A DNA stretch of 64,000 nucleotides, taken from a candidate division CSSED10-310 bacterium (GTDB taxonomy: Bacteria > CSSED10-310). Positions within the stretch are counted from its first letter, which is position 1, and every line of letters begins with the position of its first letter. Below, piece by piece: positions 56,302 to 64,000 of the stretch. Made by a program: the position numbers and the translations under genes. A model generated the notes under the pieces. It searched no databases and was not told the DNA's origin. It saw nothing but the letters and a program-made list of their open reading frames with translations. The DNA is taken from positions 186,001-250,000 of the forward strand of contig JAFGEQ010000005.1 in the NCBI GenBank assembly GCA_016931515.1, given 5' to 3'.

Positions 56302-57055
56302 TACGAAGATAGTATCCGAACCGATCCTGTTCATCAGCGATGTGCATTGCCAATACGAGTTGATCAACGCTCAGATCACCCATGCTGAAAGCCTGACCGG
56401 AACACCGGTTTCGGACGTGATCGTTCTCGGCGATTTTGGATTTTTCGAACCGGTTCTCAGGAAGTATTTCAGACGGGATAAGCATGTTTTCCAGCGTCCG
56501 ACGCGTTTCATAGAAGGGAATCATGAGGATTATCACGATCTGGCGGTTTACGCGGATGCATATGCTGATTGTTTGATACATCTTCCTCGGGGAACCGTCA
56601 CGGCAATCGGTGGTTACCGGTTTCTGTGCCTTGGCGGTACAGCCTACATGGACGCCATGATGACTCCCGAAGCAGCGGAAATCCACGATATGGATATCGA
56701 CCGGTGCCTGCAACGCGATGCGTTGTCGATCGATATCATCATTACCCATGACTGCCCATCCGGTATAGGCGTTCCCAATACACCGGGATTCGAAATGTAT
56801 GGCGAACCGGGATTTCCCAGAAGCCGGGAGTTGTCCGACCGGTTTCATCCGGTATTCTGGGTGTTCGGGCATCATCATAAGTGGTTTGATACGGAACAGG
56901 ATGGAACGCGGTATCTCGGTTTGCCGGAATCGTGGAATGGATACGGACTTCTTTATCCCGGATTTGAGTGGCGATCCGTTTCGCATCCGATCGGTAAACC
57001 GCTTGGATTCTGGGAAAAGTTCAGGAAATTGTTCCTGGGTGAGCAGAAGTTGTAA
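56294..57055 (+). CDS. Metallophosphoesterase (calcineurin-like)
   Basis: The chosen ATG at 56294 overlaps the DUF294 gene by 8 bp; an ATG at 56270 is also in frame, and neither has a strong ribosome site. This 253-residue cytoplasmic protein has the dinuclear metal motifs ISDVHC, LGDFGFF, GNHED, ITHDCPSG and FGHHHKW, so catalysis is likely intact. The substrate may be a phosphodiester or a nucleotide. Overlap with the sensor gene suggests co-expression and perhaps reversal of its action, which is inference. Confidence 0.87.
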   Translation: MGDTKIVSEPILFISDVHCQYELINAQITHAESLTGTPVSDVIVLGDFGFFEPVLRKYFRRDKHVFQRPTRFIEGNHEDYHDLAVYADAYADCLIHLPRGTVTAIGGYRFLCLGGTAYMDAMMTPEAAEIHDMDIDRCLQRDALSIDIIITHDCPSGIGVPNTPGFEMYGEPGFPRSRELSDRFHPVFWVFGHHHKWFDTEQDGTRYLGLPESWNGYGLLYPGFEWRSVSHPIGKPLGFWEKFRKLFLGEQKL

Positions 57056-57076
57056 TCAATCACCGGTAACGGTCAG

Positions 57077-59614
57077 TTAATTCTTGTCTTCCCACTGATA
57101 ATCGTCGAACCATCTGCGAGGATGAATCAACCGGTAACTTTTCCGGCCGTTTTTCACATCCACTCCGATAGACAAGCCTCTGAATTTTGTATACATTATG
57201 CCCCGAAAACGATCCTTCGATAATCGCAGTCTGGCTTTAACATCAAGATTTTCACCCTTCAGATTGAGATCGGGACAATGCAGTCCGTCCGCATCACTGT
57301 GAAACAGTGCGGTACCCTCGATGTTCCTGACCAGAAGAATATCGCCCAGCCATTTCACCGTCTGGCTTTGTTCCTGGAAAATGGACAATATCGGACCTGT
57401 ATCCCGCATTTTCAGCATCAGTTCGGTACGGATCGTCAGGGGTTTACCCATCAACATCGTTCCGCTGACAGCCTCGAGAGAACTCCACCATCCCGGCTCG
57501 GATGATCCATCCAGACTCCGCAGGTCTGTCAGGCTGATTGTTGATCCGGCCAGATCGATTATGCCGGACATTATGTCACGGGAGTTCAATCCGATTTTCA
57601 GATCAAAATTTCCTTCAAATATCTGATCGAAAAACATCAAGCCGATATCTGTCCCATCCACTCTCAGTTTGCCCTGCCCATTCTTTCCGGTGACTCTGAC
57701 ATCCGCCTCCATTGTACCCGAATCACCCGGGCGGAACAGTATCCCGGAGTCCGGAGGAAGGAGGGGATTGATCGAACCGAGATCGGGAATTGTTGAGGGT
57801 GGAATTTTGAAAGATAACTGCAGGTTATCAAGACCGTTCCTGAGATCGAAAGAATCGAATGAAGCATGGACATTAAACGGTTGTATTCCAAATTGATCCG
57901 GAATGACACCCGTGGCGAAGAAAGCGGCATCTTCCGACTTCATTGTGCCTTCCGATATCTTGATACCGGCTTGCCCGGAGAGGTTTTCGAAGCGGATGAG
58001 ATCTTCAAACCAGGTATTTCCGTTTGGAAGCAGGATGCTCTGAACAGGGCGGGAGTCCGATATCAGGAACTCAATCCGGCTCGCAATGGAAACCGGATGA
58101 TTCATCAGAATCGTGGAATCCGGTATTTTGAGTTCAGCATTCCAGTGAATCGGGTCCCGTTGACTGGCTGCAGTCTGTGCAACATCATGCAGCTTCAATG
58201 TGACATCTTTTATCCGTAAAAGCTTCATCTGCAGATCGTTGGATTCGAACAATGCAGAAAAAAGAAAATGTCCCCGGAAGTCCTGATTCCTGAAGCGGAT
58301 TCCTGTTTCTGAACCACTTAAGGATAACCGGCCTTCTGCCGATCTCCGCATCATCTCCAGATTTAAATCCAGTCGGCAAGGGCTGCCGGGAAGAATCTCG
58401 AATCCGGATCCGGCCGGGAATAAGTTATTGTACAAACTCAAATCAGCAATACTGGAGTCAACAAGTTGAAGTGACACGTCGAAATCAGGATCAGGATCGT
58501 CGATGCGTATATTACGGCCGGTCAATCGCATGGTGAGACCGGGACTGTGGATGGGATCCGATGTTTCCATGCCGTTCCAGAGCGAAATGTTATTCAGATC
58601 GACAGCGAACGAGCTTTCAAGCAAATCACCGATTCTCCCGACTGATCCCCTCAGCACGCCTGCTCCAGAAACAGCCCAATTGTTGATCCGGGTTTCAATC
58701 CGGCTCAGGCGGCAGGTCAGGAAACTGTCCTCCAGGAACAATCCCCGCTCAAACAACAGATCGGCATCCACTTCTCCGCATCCGCTAATCGTCAGCCAAT
58801 CAAGACTCCGGAAGTAATAATCCAGAAAAGCAATTTCGGATACGTCACCGCTGACCCGGGCATGTGCGGTCAAAAAGTCCAGAGCTTTTACTCCCCGATT
58901 CTTCCGGGGCTCATACGGCCCTAATTGCATGTCGCCGGAAATATCCAGCTTTTCAGAAATAGTACGTCCACGCAAACTGATAGCGCCATTTGCAAGATTC
59001 ACTTTGGCCCTTGGTACATAAGCACTGGCCCGGGTGATCATTTCCAGCGAGCCCCTGACAACACCATGCCCGATCCACTGATAATGCTCCACGTTCAAGC
59101 TGCGAACATCATCGACAACGATACGCTTCAACCGGATATGCCAGTGCGGGCGGCCGGGAGACTGTGGATCGCCGTCCAACGGTTTGTTCTCCACCGATGT
59201 AAATGAGAAAGGAGCGATCTCCCGTTTCGCAGGAGTTGTGCCGGTTGTGTCAAGCGTATCCAGACGGGGACGTCGCCGGATCGACGATTCAACACCATTG
59301 GCATGCAAAGCGGTGACACGAAAACTGCGCAGAACAAGCGCCGGCAAGGACATGGTGAACCATGCATGGTCGATTGAAATAGTCCATGCCGTGGACGGTG
59401 TGCGAGTTCGCATTGTGAATCCTCTGACATGGATCATTCCAGGTACGATCGTCCAGGCGGATTCCCATTCATAATGCTGTTTCTCGGGTCGACGATTTAC
59501 CAGAGTATGCAGGATACCACCGCTAAGCATGACGTTGGCAACCGCTAGATAGATAACTTCCGCTAGAAAGCCGTAGATAATTATTCGAGTAATCCAGGGA
59601 TTCATTTTCGTCAT
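57077..59614 (-). CDS. AsmA/DUF748-like membrane-anchored beta-rich protein
   Basis: The ATG at 59614 is 13 bp after the SGNH gene stop; another ATG lies at 59605. Of 845 residues, about 10-35 form a single N-terminal membrane helix. The rest is a long run of short strands with repeating GxxxxxxxDIxxSL-type patterns, as in AsmA/YdbH/TamB-like lipid-transfer proteins (SWRLDLNL-type blocks near the middle). No cysteine-rich or catalytic motif is seen. It should span part of the periplasm, possibly moving phospholipids to the outer membrane. The pairing with an SGNH hydrolase is unusual, and phospholipid synthesis genes lie nearby. The family call is moderate. Confidence 0.6.
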   Translation of the reverse strand: MTKMNPWITRIIIYGFLAEVIYLAVANVMLSGGILHTLVNRRPEKQHYEWESAWTIVPGMIHVRGFTMRTRTPSTAWTISIDHAWFTMSLPALVLRSFRVTALHANGVESSIRRRPRLDTLDTTGTTPAKREIAPFSFTSVENKPLDGDPQSPGRPHWHIRLKRIVVDDVRSLNVEHYQWIGHGVVRGSLEMITRASAYVPRAKVNLANGAISLRGRTISEKLDISGDMQLGPYEPRKNRGVKALDFLTAHARVSGDVSEIAFLDYYFRSLDWLTISGCGEVDADLLFERGLFLEDSFLTCRLSRIETRINNWAVSGAGVLRGSVGRIGDLLESSFAVDLNNISLWNGMETSDPIHSPGLTMRLTGRNIRIDDPDPDFDVSLQLVDSSIADLSLYNNLFPAGSGFEILPGSPCRLDLNLEMMRRSAEGRLSLSGSETGIRFRNQDFRGHFLFSALFESNDLQMKLLRIKDVTLKLHDVAQTAASQRDPIHWNAELKIPDSTILMNHPVSIASRIEFLISDSRPVQSILLPNGNTWFEDLIRFENLSGQAGIKISEGTMKSEDAAFFATGVIPDQFGIQPFNVHASFDSFDLRNGLDNLQLSFKIPPSTIPDLGSINPLLPPDSGILFRPGDSGTMEADVRVTGKNGQGKLRVDGTDIGLMFFDQIFEGNFDLKIGLNSRDIMSGIIDLAGSTISLTDLRSLDGSSEPGWWSSLEAVSGTMLMGKPLTIRTELMLKMRDTGPILSIFQEQSQTVKWLGDILLVRNIEGTALFHSDADGLHCPDLNLKGENLDVKARLRLSKDRFRGIMYTKFRGLSIGVDVKNGRKSYRLIHPRRWFDDYQWEDKN

Positions 59615-59627
59615 CCAGAGCAGCCTG

Positions 59628-60764
59628 CTAAAGCAGATTTTTGGCGGTGATGATGCCGAACAGCGTTTCGGCGGCGATGCGGTGACCGAGAGGATTGGGA
59701 TGCTCAAAATCGTCGTGCCGGCGCTGCAATTCCGTTGCGGACGTCACTGCGGACTTCAAAGCCGGTAATAGATCGACGGTATGGAAACCCCGCTGCTCAG
59801 CCATTTCCATAATCTGCTTATGCAGGTCCAACCATCGATAATCCTGGAAATCCATCAGCAACGGAAAAATTGCAAAAACAACCTGAAATCCATTATTTAC
59901 GCTCATCTGCTGCAATTCATCAAGCGATCTCCCAAGCGCAGTCATCGCGTCCGCATTCCGATATAAATGAAAGTATCCATCGTAATGTCGGCGCCGATCC
60001 TCCCGAGCATTCTCCTGAGACTCCGTTTGAGCCTGTTCCAGCGCCTGCTTCCGCTCAACGACTTTACCCAGTCGCAAGCGTAATGTCCGGTATTCGATCA
60101 TGAAAGCCAATTCTGAATACTGGGTGAGACGCGCCCAGAATCGAGCGGGAAGCGACATGGATTCAGTGGTCCATTTCCGGTTTTGCCAGGAGTTGAAATA
60201 AGGGAGTTCCCGGCTGAAATCGCCCGGATCGTTCAGATTGTATGTTAAAAGCACTATGTCCGGTTCGAAGCGCAGACCGCTGGTCTTCAGGTGTTCCACT
60301 TCCTGGACGGTTTTATAGCCATTGACGCCCATATTGAGGATTTCAACCTTGTTTCCACGGCTCTTGTCATCCGTCCGGAACAGCGCTTCCAATTGTTTGG
60401 CAAATGTGTCTTCGGCACGGACTCCCAGCCCATAGGTCACTGAATCACCGATCGCTATAATCCTTCGTATGCCAGTTGGTTTGGGAATGGCGTATTCACG
60501 ATCTCTGAGCCCCTGACTGCTGATGATGTTTTCAACAGAATCGATGCTGGATCTCCCGCCCGGCTTCAATTCATAAATCAGCGCCGGATTATCGGATAAA
60601 CGCAGCAGATTTTTTGAAAATATTTTCCTGGTGAACTGGTCATTGAATCCGGCAAACCTGACAAATACTTCCAGGACTGCCAGTGTAACTCCAACGGAAA
60701 ACAGGATCAGCGTCAGTTTCGATTTGAAAGCGATGCCGGGTTTCTTGGATAAGGTATTGTTCAC
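59628..60764 (-). CDS. SGNH/GDSL hydrolase, membrane-anchored
   Basis: A GTG at 60764 has GAGG 5 bases upstream; an ATG at 60797 has no site. This 378-residue protein has an N-terminal membrane helix (about 16-36), then a periplasmic SGNH domain: block I IAIGDSVTYGLG with the catalytic Ser, block II NMGVNGYKTVQ, block III TYNLNDPGDFS and block V DDFEHPNPLGH with the catalytic Asp and His. A predicted helical region (about 235-300) precedes block V. Such enzymes hydrolyse or transfer acyl or acetyl esters, often on polysaccharides. It is co-directional with the AsmA-like gene. Confidence 0.88.
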   Translation of the reverse strand: MNNTLSKKPGIAFKSKLTLILFSVGVTLAVLEVFVRFAGFNDQFTRKIFSKNLLRLSDNPALIYELKPGGRSSIDSVENIISSQGLRDREYAIPKPTGIRRIIAIGDSVTYGLGVRAEDTFAKQLEALFRTDDKSRGNKVEILNMGVNGYKTVQEVEHLKTSGLRFEPDIVLLTYNLNDPGDFSRELPYFNSWQNRKWTTESMSLPARFWARLTQYSELAFMIEYRTLRLRLGKVVERKQALEQAQTESQENAREDRRRHYDGYFHLYRNADAMTALGRSLDELQQMSVNNGFQVVFAIFPLLMDFQDYRWLDLHKQIMEMAEQRGFHTVDLLPALKSAVTSATELQRRHDDFEHPNPLGHRIAAETLFGIITAKNLL

Positions 60765-60992
60765 AAAGGCCTCACAAAGCGGTTTGGAATTCAGCATTTT
60801 CTACCAGATGAGACCTGCAAGAGCAAGTACGGGGTCGGAACAGTGGAACATCGAGACTGTCAAAGTTCGTCCCTGAAGGCGATGGCGATACTATTTGAGG
60901 CACTTGCCCGTTTTAATGTGTTCAGGTAATCTTCAGGGGTCAATCGGTCAATACATGGCTCTCAATCAATCGGATGGGATGGAGGTTATAAG

Positions 60993-62459
60993 ATGAATCA
61001 AATAGTAAAGGGGTTCATTAACGGATTTCTTGTGCTTGTCTGTATCAGCTCAACCATGGCAATTGATCCGAAACAGGTGACTGACGACTGGGCCCTGATG
61101 GACTCCCTGCTTACCGAACGTGATTTTTTCCTGTATCAGAGTGAATTCGATAAAAATCCCGAGGCGTTTGCAGCAAAATGGTTGCCGTTTGCGGATACGT
61201 TCCGGAAAAAGGAGGACGAATTTTCGACACGTTACGGTACGGATCGCAATACATGGATGACCACCTTTGAGGGTGCGGTGAAACCGGAGGGAGCGAAACG
61301 GGAGTATTACTCAATCGTCAACGAATTCCTGGCTGCAGACATTGACGGGATGCATCGTAATATTGTCGGTTGGGCTGAATCCAGCGGGAGTGAACAATAT
61401 GGTAACTGGGAACGACTGGCCGATCCGGATCCGAAACAGGTGGAACTCCGGCATCGCTATGCAGCACGCGCTTTGACTGCATATCGGGTCGCAGCGAAAC
61501 TGTCACCGGAAAAAGATTATGGAGACATTTTAGACAAGTGCGAAGCTGCGGAACGGGATACGAAAAAGCAGTTTCTGGACATTTTGAAGGATCTGAGCTG
61601 GCCCGGAAATAATCCGGATTTTGAGGGACCGGGCAAACCGAAGGAACTTGCCGGGGCGGCACTGGAATTTTTGCGGGATCATCCGACCTGGAGCAAGCCG
61701 GAGTATGATGATGTTCACGTGCCGTACGCAGCGTGTGTGAGCGGGAAGGGCTGGGAGGTCTGGAAACGAAACAAGTTAACGGAAAATCCGACTCAGTACA
61801 GCCTTGATATTCTGGTGGCATTTACCGGTGAGAAGGATCCCGATATCGTTTATGTATACAGCATGGTGTTCTATACGGCTGAAGAAGACGGTGTGAAAAA
61901 GGAACTCCCGTTTATATATGCCAGTTCAAAACAATACCAGAAATATCAGATGCTGAAATCATCCGTCCCGGAAGGTGTTTCGTCGAAAAAAGGGAAACAG
62001 TCGAAGTCGGGCACAGCGGCGACAGGGACCGGATCAACGGATCGTACCGGGTCGAAAGGATCGTCGACATTCGGAGCGTGGCGATTGCTTTTCAGCCTGG
62101 TTCTCATCTGCGGTGGCTGTTTGGGGGCCGCTCCCTGGCTGACTCTGAAAATTCCTGCTTCAAAATCGTTTCTGGAAAAAATAAAGGGCATGGCATTGCC
62201 GTTCGGTTTTGGATTGCTCGTAATGGGATTATTAGGCTTTATGGGTAATCTGTTCCGTTTTGTTCCGCACGCATCATGTTTGCCTCAGGCTTCGGCTGTC
62301 CTGCTTGGTGTGATACTGATACGAAAAACACCGGGACTGATCCCGGCGGATATTGCTCAGAAGCTGAGAATACTTGAACAGTATGAAGTGATGTCAGGAT
62401 TGGCAGCGATAGTACTGGGTATATTACACCTTATCGCAGGTGGTCTTCCACTACTTTGA
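60993..62459 (+). CDS. Unknown protein: secreted N-terminal domain and C-terminal membrane helices
   Basis: The ATG has GGAGG 7 bases upstream. This 488-residue protein has a signal peptide or N-terminal helix (about 8-23). Residues ~24-320 form a charged, mainly helical region with many aromatic residues (SLLTERDFFLYQSEFDKNPE; DHPTWSKPEYDDVHVPYA) that I do not recognise. A Ser/Gly/Thr/Lys linker (about 325-360) follows, and then four hydrophobic segments (about 362-385, 400-421, 425-443, 464-488). The large domain should face the periplasm. It stands between convergent and divergent minus-strand genes with no clear partner. Confidence 0.6.
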   Translation: MNQIVKGFINGFLVLVCISSTMAIDPKQVTDDWALMDSLLTERDFFLYQSEFDKNPEAFAAKWLPFADTFRKKEDEFSTRYGTDRNTWMTTFEGAVKPEGAKREYYSIVNEFLAADIDGMHRNIVGWAESSGSEQYGNWERLADPDPKQVELRHRYAARALTAYRVAAKLSPEKDYGDILDKCEAAERDTKKQFLDILKDLSWPGNNPDFEGPGKPKELAGAALEFLRDHPTWSKPEYDDVHVPYAACVSGKGWEVWKRNKLTENPTQYSLDILVAFTGEKDPDIVYVYSMVFYTAEEDGVKKELPFIYASSKQYQKYQMLKSSVPEGVSSKKGKQSKSGTAATGTGSTDRTGSKGSSTFGAWRLLFSLVLICGGCLGAAPWLTLKIPASKSFLEKIKGMALPFGFGLLVMGLLGFMGNLFRFVPHASCLPQASAVLLGVILIRKTPGLIPADIAQKLRILEQYEVMSGLAAIVLGILHLIAGGLPLL

Positions 62460-62522
62460 TCACGTGAAGATCGGGGAGACCCGGTCTTGAGCGGGGATCG
62501 CCCGAATCTTTATATGGATTGA

Positions 62523-63434
62523 TCAGATCGGATCAGGCGGTTCATCCGGAGTTGTTAATTCATCCGAATTGTTCTCTTCGACATCCGGTTCCTGTTGATC
62601 GAGTTCCTTCTCGTCTGAATCATCCAGAACCCGGATTCCGGTGAACCATTTGTCGAGAACTTCGAATCGTTCACCCATCCAGTGGGGTGACAATCGCATC
62701 ATCATGCCGGAGATAACATAAACGAACATAAGCAGCGACAGGACATAGACAGGTTCATGGAGAATGATTCCGAGAAGAATCATGGTGATGACCAGACTTC
62801 CTACCGGTCGACGCCGTCGCCAGTCGATATCTTTGAATGAGCGGAATCGACACTTGGACACCATCAAATAGGATAGCATGTAGACGGCACTCAGAACGAG
62901 AATTCCAGGGATATAGCTCTGGGAAAAATCCGGTTCCAGCATAACGATCAGGGCGATACAGATAGCGGCAGCCGGGATTGGCAGCCCGATAAAGTATTGG
63001 GACGATGAGTAGGAATGAAGGTCTTCCAGGACATTGAAACGGGCCAGCCGGATAGCGCCTGAAAGCAGGTAGATAAGAGCGGCGACCCAGCCGAATCGCG
63101 TAAAGGAACTGAGCGCCCATGAATAAATCAGGACGCTTGGTGCCAGACCGAACGACACGACATCGGCTATCGAATCGAGTTGAGCGCCGAACGGACTGGT
63201 TGTTTTTGTCAGTCGGGCAACTCGGCCATCGATTGCATCGAAACAGGCTGCGAAAATTATCAGCAACCCGGCACGGAAATAATAGAGGGGTGCATTTTCA
63301 CCGTTAGTCCGGGATAGAACGAGAACAATTGAGTAGAATCCCAATACGATGTTGCATCCGGTCAGGATGGACGGGAGCAGATAAATACCCCTTGGATACA
63401 CCGAAGGCGGTAATTGATTATCATTCGGTTTCAT
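62523..63434 (-). CDS. pssA: CDP-diacylglycerol--serine O-phosphatidyltransferase
   Basis: This 303-residue membrane protein has about eight hydrophobic segments and the CDP-alcohol phosphotransferase motif DAIDGRVARLT...FGAQLDSIAD (about residues 66-91; D-G-x2-A-R-x8-G-x3-D-x3-D). The early tract PSILTGCNIVLGFYSI is characteristic of Pss type II. It makes phosphatidylserine from CDP-DAG and serine in the inner membrane. The acidic Pro/Glu/Asp tail (~40 residues) is not needed for catalysis. Its ATG overlaps the psd stop by 4 bp, so the two steps of phosphatidylethanolamine synthesis are coupled. Confidence 0.94.
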   Translation of the reverse strand: MKPNDNQLPPSVYPRGIYLLPSILTGCNIVLGFYSIVLVLSRTNGENAPLYYFRAGLLIIFAACFDAIDGRVARLTKTTSPFGAQLDSIADVVSFGLAPSVLIYSWALSSFTRFGWVAALIYLLSGAIRLARFNVLEDLHSYSSSQYFIGLPIPAAAICIALIVMLEPDFSQSYIPGILVLSAVYMLSYLMVSKCRFRSFKDIDWRRRRPVGSLVITMILLGIILHEPVYVLSLLMFVYVISGMMMRLSPHWMGERFEVLDKWFTGIRVLDDSDEKELDQQEPDVEENNSDELTTPDEPPDPI

Positions 63435-64000
63435 CGAGGTGAACCATCGCCTTCATTCGATTCCGATTCTGCGAATTCTGCAATTACCGATAATCCGGCT
63501 TTTACGCGTGTACCGGGTTGGACCAGTATACGGCAGTCCGCTGGAAGGTGGATATCGACCCGTGATCCCAGTTTGATCATGGCGAATCGCTGTCCTCGCA
63601 GCAGGCGATCGTCGGGCCGGGCCCAGGACACGATGCGGCGTGCTATCAGACCGGCAACAAGACAGATCAGGACCGGACCATAATCGGTCAGAAGAATAAA
63701 CTCCATGCGTTCATTTTCAGCGGATGCATCCGGGTGATCGGCGTTCAGAAATGAACCTGGAAAATGCAGCATGCTTCGCAGTGACCCTGTGACCGGGACA
63801 CGATTAACATGGACATCAAAAATGTTCATGAAAATTGAAATACGCAGGTAGTCTGAAAAATCCTTGTACGGACTCGGTTCAATGGAAATAACGCGCCCAT
63901 CGGCGGGCGCGATGACGCATCCGGGACCCAGTGCCGGCGTTTTCCTTTCAGGATCGCGAAAAAAGTTAAACAGTAACAGGGTCGGAATAGCCAGCAGAAG
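63431..64000 (-). CDS. psd: Phosphatidylserine decarboxylase proenzyme (5' end outside window)
   Basis: The frame runs 190 codons from the window edge to the stop at 63431, so the N-terminus is cut. Reading inward it has NFFRDPER and VIAPADGRVISI, then RISIFMNIFDVHVNRVPVTG with the catalytic His, and IKLGSRVDIHLP. This last block contains the Gly-Ser pair that is self-cleaved to form the pyruvoyl group (GSR-type of short class II Psd). It makes phosphatidylethanolamine from the PssA product. The next gene, pssA, overlaps it by 4 bp. The partial N-terminus prevents a statement about length. Confidence 0.93.
   Translation of the reverse strand, partial: LLLAIPTLLLFNFFRDPERKTPALGPGCVIAPADGRVISIEPSPYKDFSDYLRISIFMNIFDVHVNRVPVTGSLRSMLHFPGSFLNADHPDASAENERMEFILLTDYGPVLICLVAGLIARRIVSWARPDDRLLRGQRFAMIKLGSRVDIHLPADCRILVQPGTRVKAGLSVIAEFAESESNEGDGSPR

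Overview
The window looks like a piece of chromosome from a Gram-negative-type (diderm) bacterium. It encodes an ExbB/ExbD/TonB system, an Oar-like TonB-dependent receptor, other outer-membrane beta-barrels, an RND/adaptor/TolC-type exporter, lipoproteins with lipoboxes, and PssA/Psd phospholipid synthesis. I cannot name the lineage. Secreted proteins with long Thr-Pro linkers and a recurring C-terminal domain, plus an Oar-type receptor, suggest a poorly sampled environmental phylum, but that is inference. Coding density is high and many neighbouring genes overlap by 1-4 bp. I see no transposase, integrase, phage gene or CRISPR array.

Layout. 1-945: 5'-complete, 3'-cut GT39-type membrane glycosyltransferase. 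1236-5626: DUF2087 regulator and a secreted protein with three sulfatase-modifying-factor domains. 5656-8400 (minus): sigma factor, lipoprotein, DNA repair methyltransferase. 8711-12402: a GT-C-like membrane protein converging on a secreted beta-helix protein with a 148-bp overlap. 12426-18714 (minus): HEAT-PilT fusion, PilT-like ATPase, response regulator with a decayed HD-GYP domain, RsmE. 18962-27684: HAD phosphatase, two secreted proteins, Oar-like receptor, QueC, FadL/PorV-like barrel. 27655-31205 (minus): TPR protein, a 59-residue membrane protein, Ste24-type and YgjP-type metallopeptidases. 31192-40292 (minus): two RND pumps, adaptor and TolC-like channel. 40495-44813 (minus): tonB-exbD-exbD-exbB and two Opp/Dpp-type ATPases. 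45113-46028: coiled-coil protein and tRNA-Ala(GGC). 46084-51180 (minus): two temptin-like CxxCH surface proteins flanking an outer-membrane barrel and a protein with 23 CxxCH motifs. 51495-57055: DUF485/ActP-type acetate symporter, a Cache-PAS-CBS-DUF294 sensor and a metallophosphoesterase. 57077-64000: AsmA-like protein, SGNH hydrolase, an unknown membrane protein, PssA and partial Psd.

The two most interesting themes are these. (1) A ~115-residue C-terminal domain, usually after a Thr-Pro linker, occurs seven times in six secreted proteins whose N-terminal domains are unrelated or paralogous; it looks like a lineage-specific sorting or surface-attachment module. (2) The 46084-51180 cluster combines a large multi-CxxCH protein, a translationally coupled barrel and two surface proteins. 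It sits divergently next to an acetate-uptake and sensing cluster, which makes it a candidate acetate-linked outer-membrane electron conduit. A third theme is the operon of two PilT-like ATPases with decayed catalytic motifs, without any pilus gene in view.
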